DNA of 6,121 nucleotides from Ruminococcus flavefaciens (GTDB taxonomy: Bacteria > Bacillota > Clostridia > Oscillospirales > Ruminococcaceae), in contig CADBQF010000299.1 of NCBI GenBank assembly GCA_902796705.1, forward strand, positions 1-6,121. Reading direction: 5' to 3'. The notes under the pieces are model-generated. The model worked only from the letters and a program-made list of their open reading frames with translations. It searched no databases and was not told the DNA's origin. Both the position numbers and the translations under genes were made by a program. This document shows, piece by piece, positions 5,991 to 6,121 of the stretch (within the stretch, counting starts at the first letter, position 1; every line of letters starts with the position of its first letter).

Positions 5991-6019
5991 TGCAGGGGAG
6001 GCGTTCTGTCGCCCCTGCA
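5991..6019. repeat. GC-rich inverted repeat in the intergenic tail
   Basis: TGCAGGGG (5991-5998) and CCCCTGCA (6012-6019) form an 8-bp perfect inverted repeat around 13 bases. A bulged alternative pairs TGCAGG with CCTGCA and GGCG (6000-6003) with CGCC (6010-6013). It is much richer in GC than its surroundings. There is no immediate T-run, so it is not a classical terminator. The form resembles dispersed intergenic palindromes seen in clostridial genomes, but one copy cannot prove that. Confidence 0.5.
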
Positions 6020-6121
6020 TTGGAAATCATTTGTTTTTTGAAAATGCTATTAAATATTTTACGCAAAATCCCGGAGACAGCTTTTTTATAAAAGATCAGA
6101 TGTGATCGGACGGCTTTCGGA
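6020..6121. other. AT-rich intergenic tail, nothing assigned
   Basis: Ends the window. It contains T-runs (6034-6039, 6082-6087) without hairpins before them and a short GATCA-GATG-TGATC inverted repeat (6094-6107). I see no supported gene, RNA gene or convincing promoter. Confidence 0.4.

Noticed and set aside
6071..6087. T-run 6082-6087 as a second intrinsic terminator
   Set aside because: The bases before it have no complementary arm nearby to form a hairpin.
6038..6090. TTGAAA at 6038 and AT-rich bases after it as a promoter for a downstream gene
   Set aside because: No -10 hexamer lies at 16-18 bases spacing. The nearest AT-rich boxes are at the wrong distance.
5834..6091. 85-residue + strand frame running from pilT past the terminator
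   Set aside because: It overlaps pilT, crosses the terminator hairpin and palindrome, and has no start signal.

Overview
The window is most of a type IV pilus (T4P) locus from a Gram-positive anaerobe, probably a Ruminococcus-like or other clostridial bacterium. The grounds are near-consensus GGAGG ribosome binding sites before most genes, moderate base composition, AT-rich intergenic DNA with sigmaA-type promoter elements, and the PilD/PilB/PilT set with clostridial-style short lysine-rich prepilin leaders. The genus is inference only.

Layout. Positions 2-2040 (+) hold the end of a pilin-operon-type gene cut by the left edge, then two prepilins with class III leaders, one PilV/GspI-like (487-921) and one large PilW-like (934-2040). 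A bidirectional hairpin terminator (about 2045-2089) separates this run from a convergent prepilin peptidase gene, pilD (2929-2087, -). A 175-bp divergent intergenic region (2930-3104) carries a strong extended -10 promoter for pilD, a mirror-image -10 facing pilB, repeated GTGATAT elements and a possible RNA fold in the pilB leader. The two ATPase genes pilB (3105-4784) and pilT (4809-5927) follow as a bicistron closed by a strong intrinsic terminator (5941-5972). The last 149 bases hold a GC-rich inverted repeat and no gene I can support.

How they work together. PilD would cut the leaders of the prepilins after the glycine and N-methylate the new first residue. PilB would power insertion of processed pilins into the growing fibre, and PilT would disassemble it for retraction. 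The PilV/PilW-like proteins would be minor pilins that prime or cap the fibre. The platform protein PilC, the alignment proteins PilM/N/O and an obvious major pilin are not in the window.

The points most worth a second look are the symmetric bidirectional promoter and GTGATAT repeats between pilD and pilB, a c-di-GMP-receptor-like MshEN motif at the PilB N-terminus with a degenerate second half, a departure from GxGD at the second catalytic aspartate of PilD, and a changed AIRNLIRE-type motif in PilT. I see no clearly new system. This is a recognisable T4P locus with unusual details.
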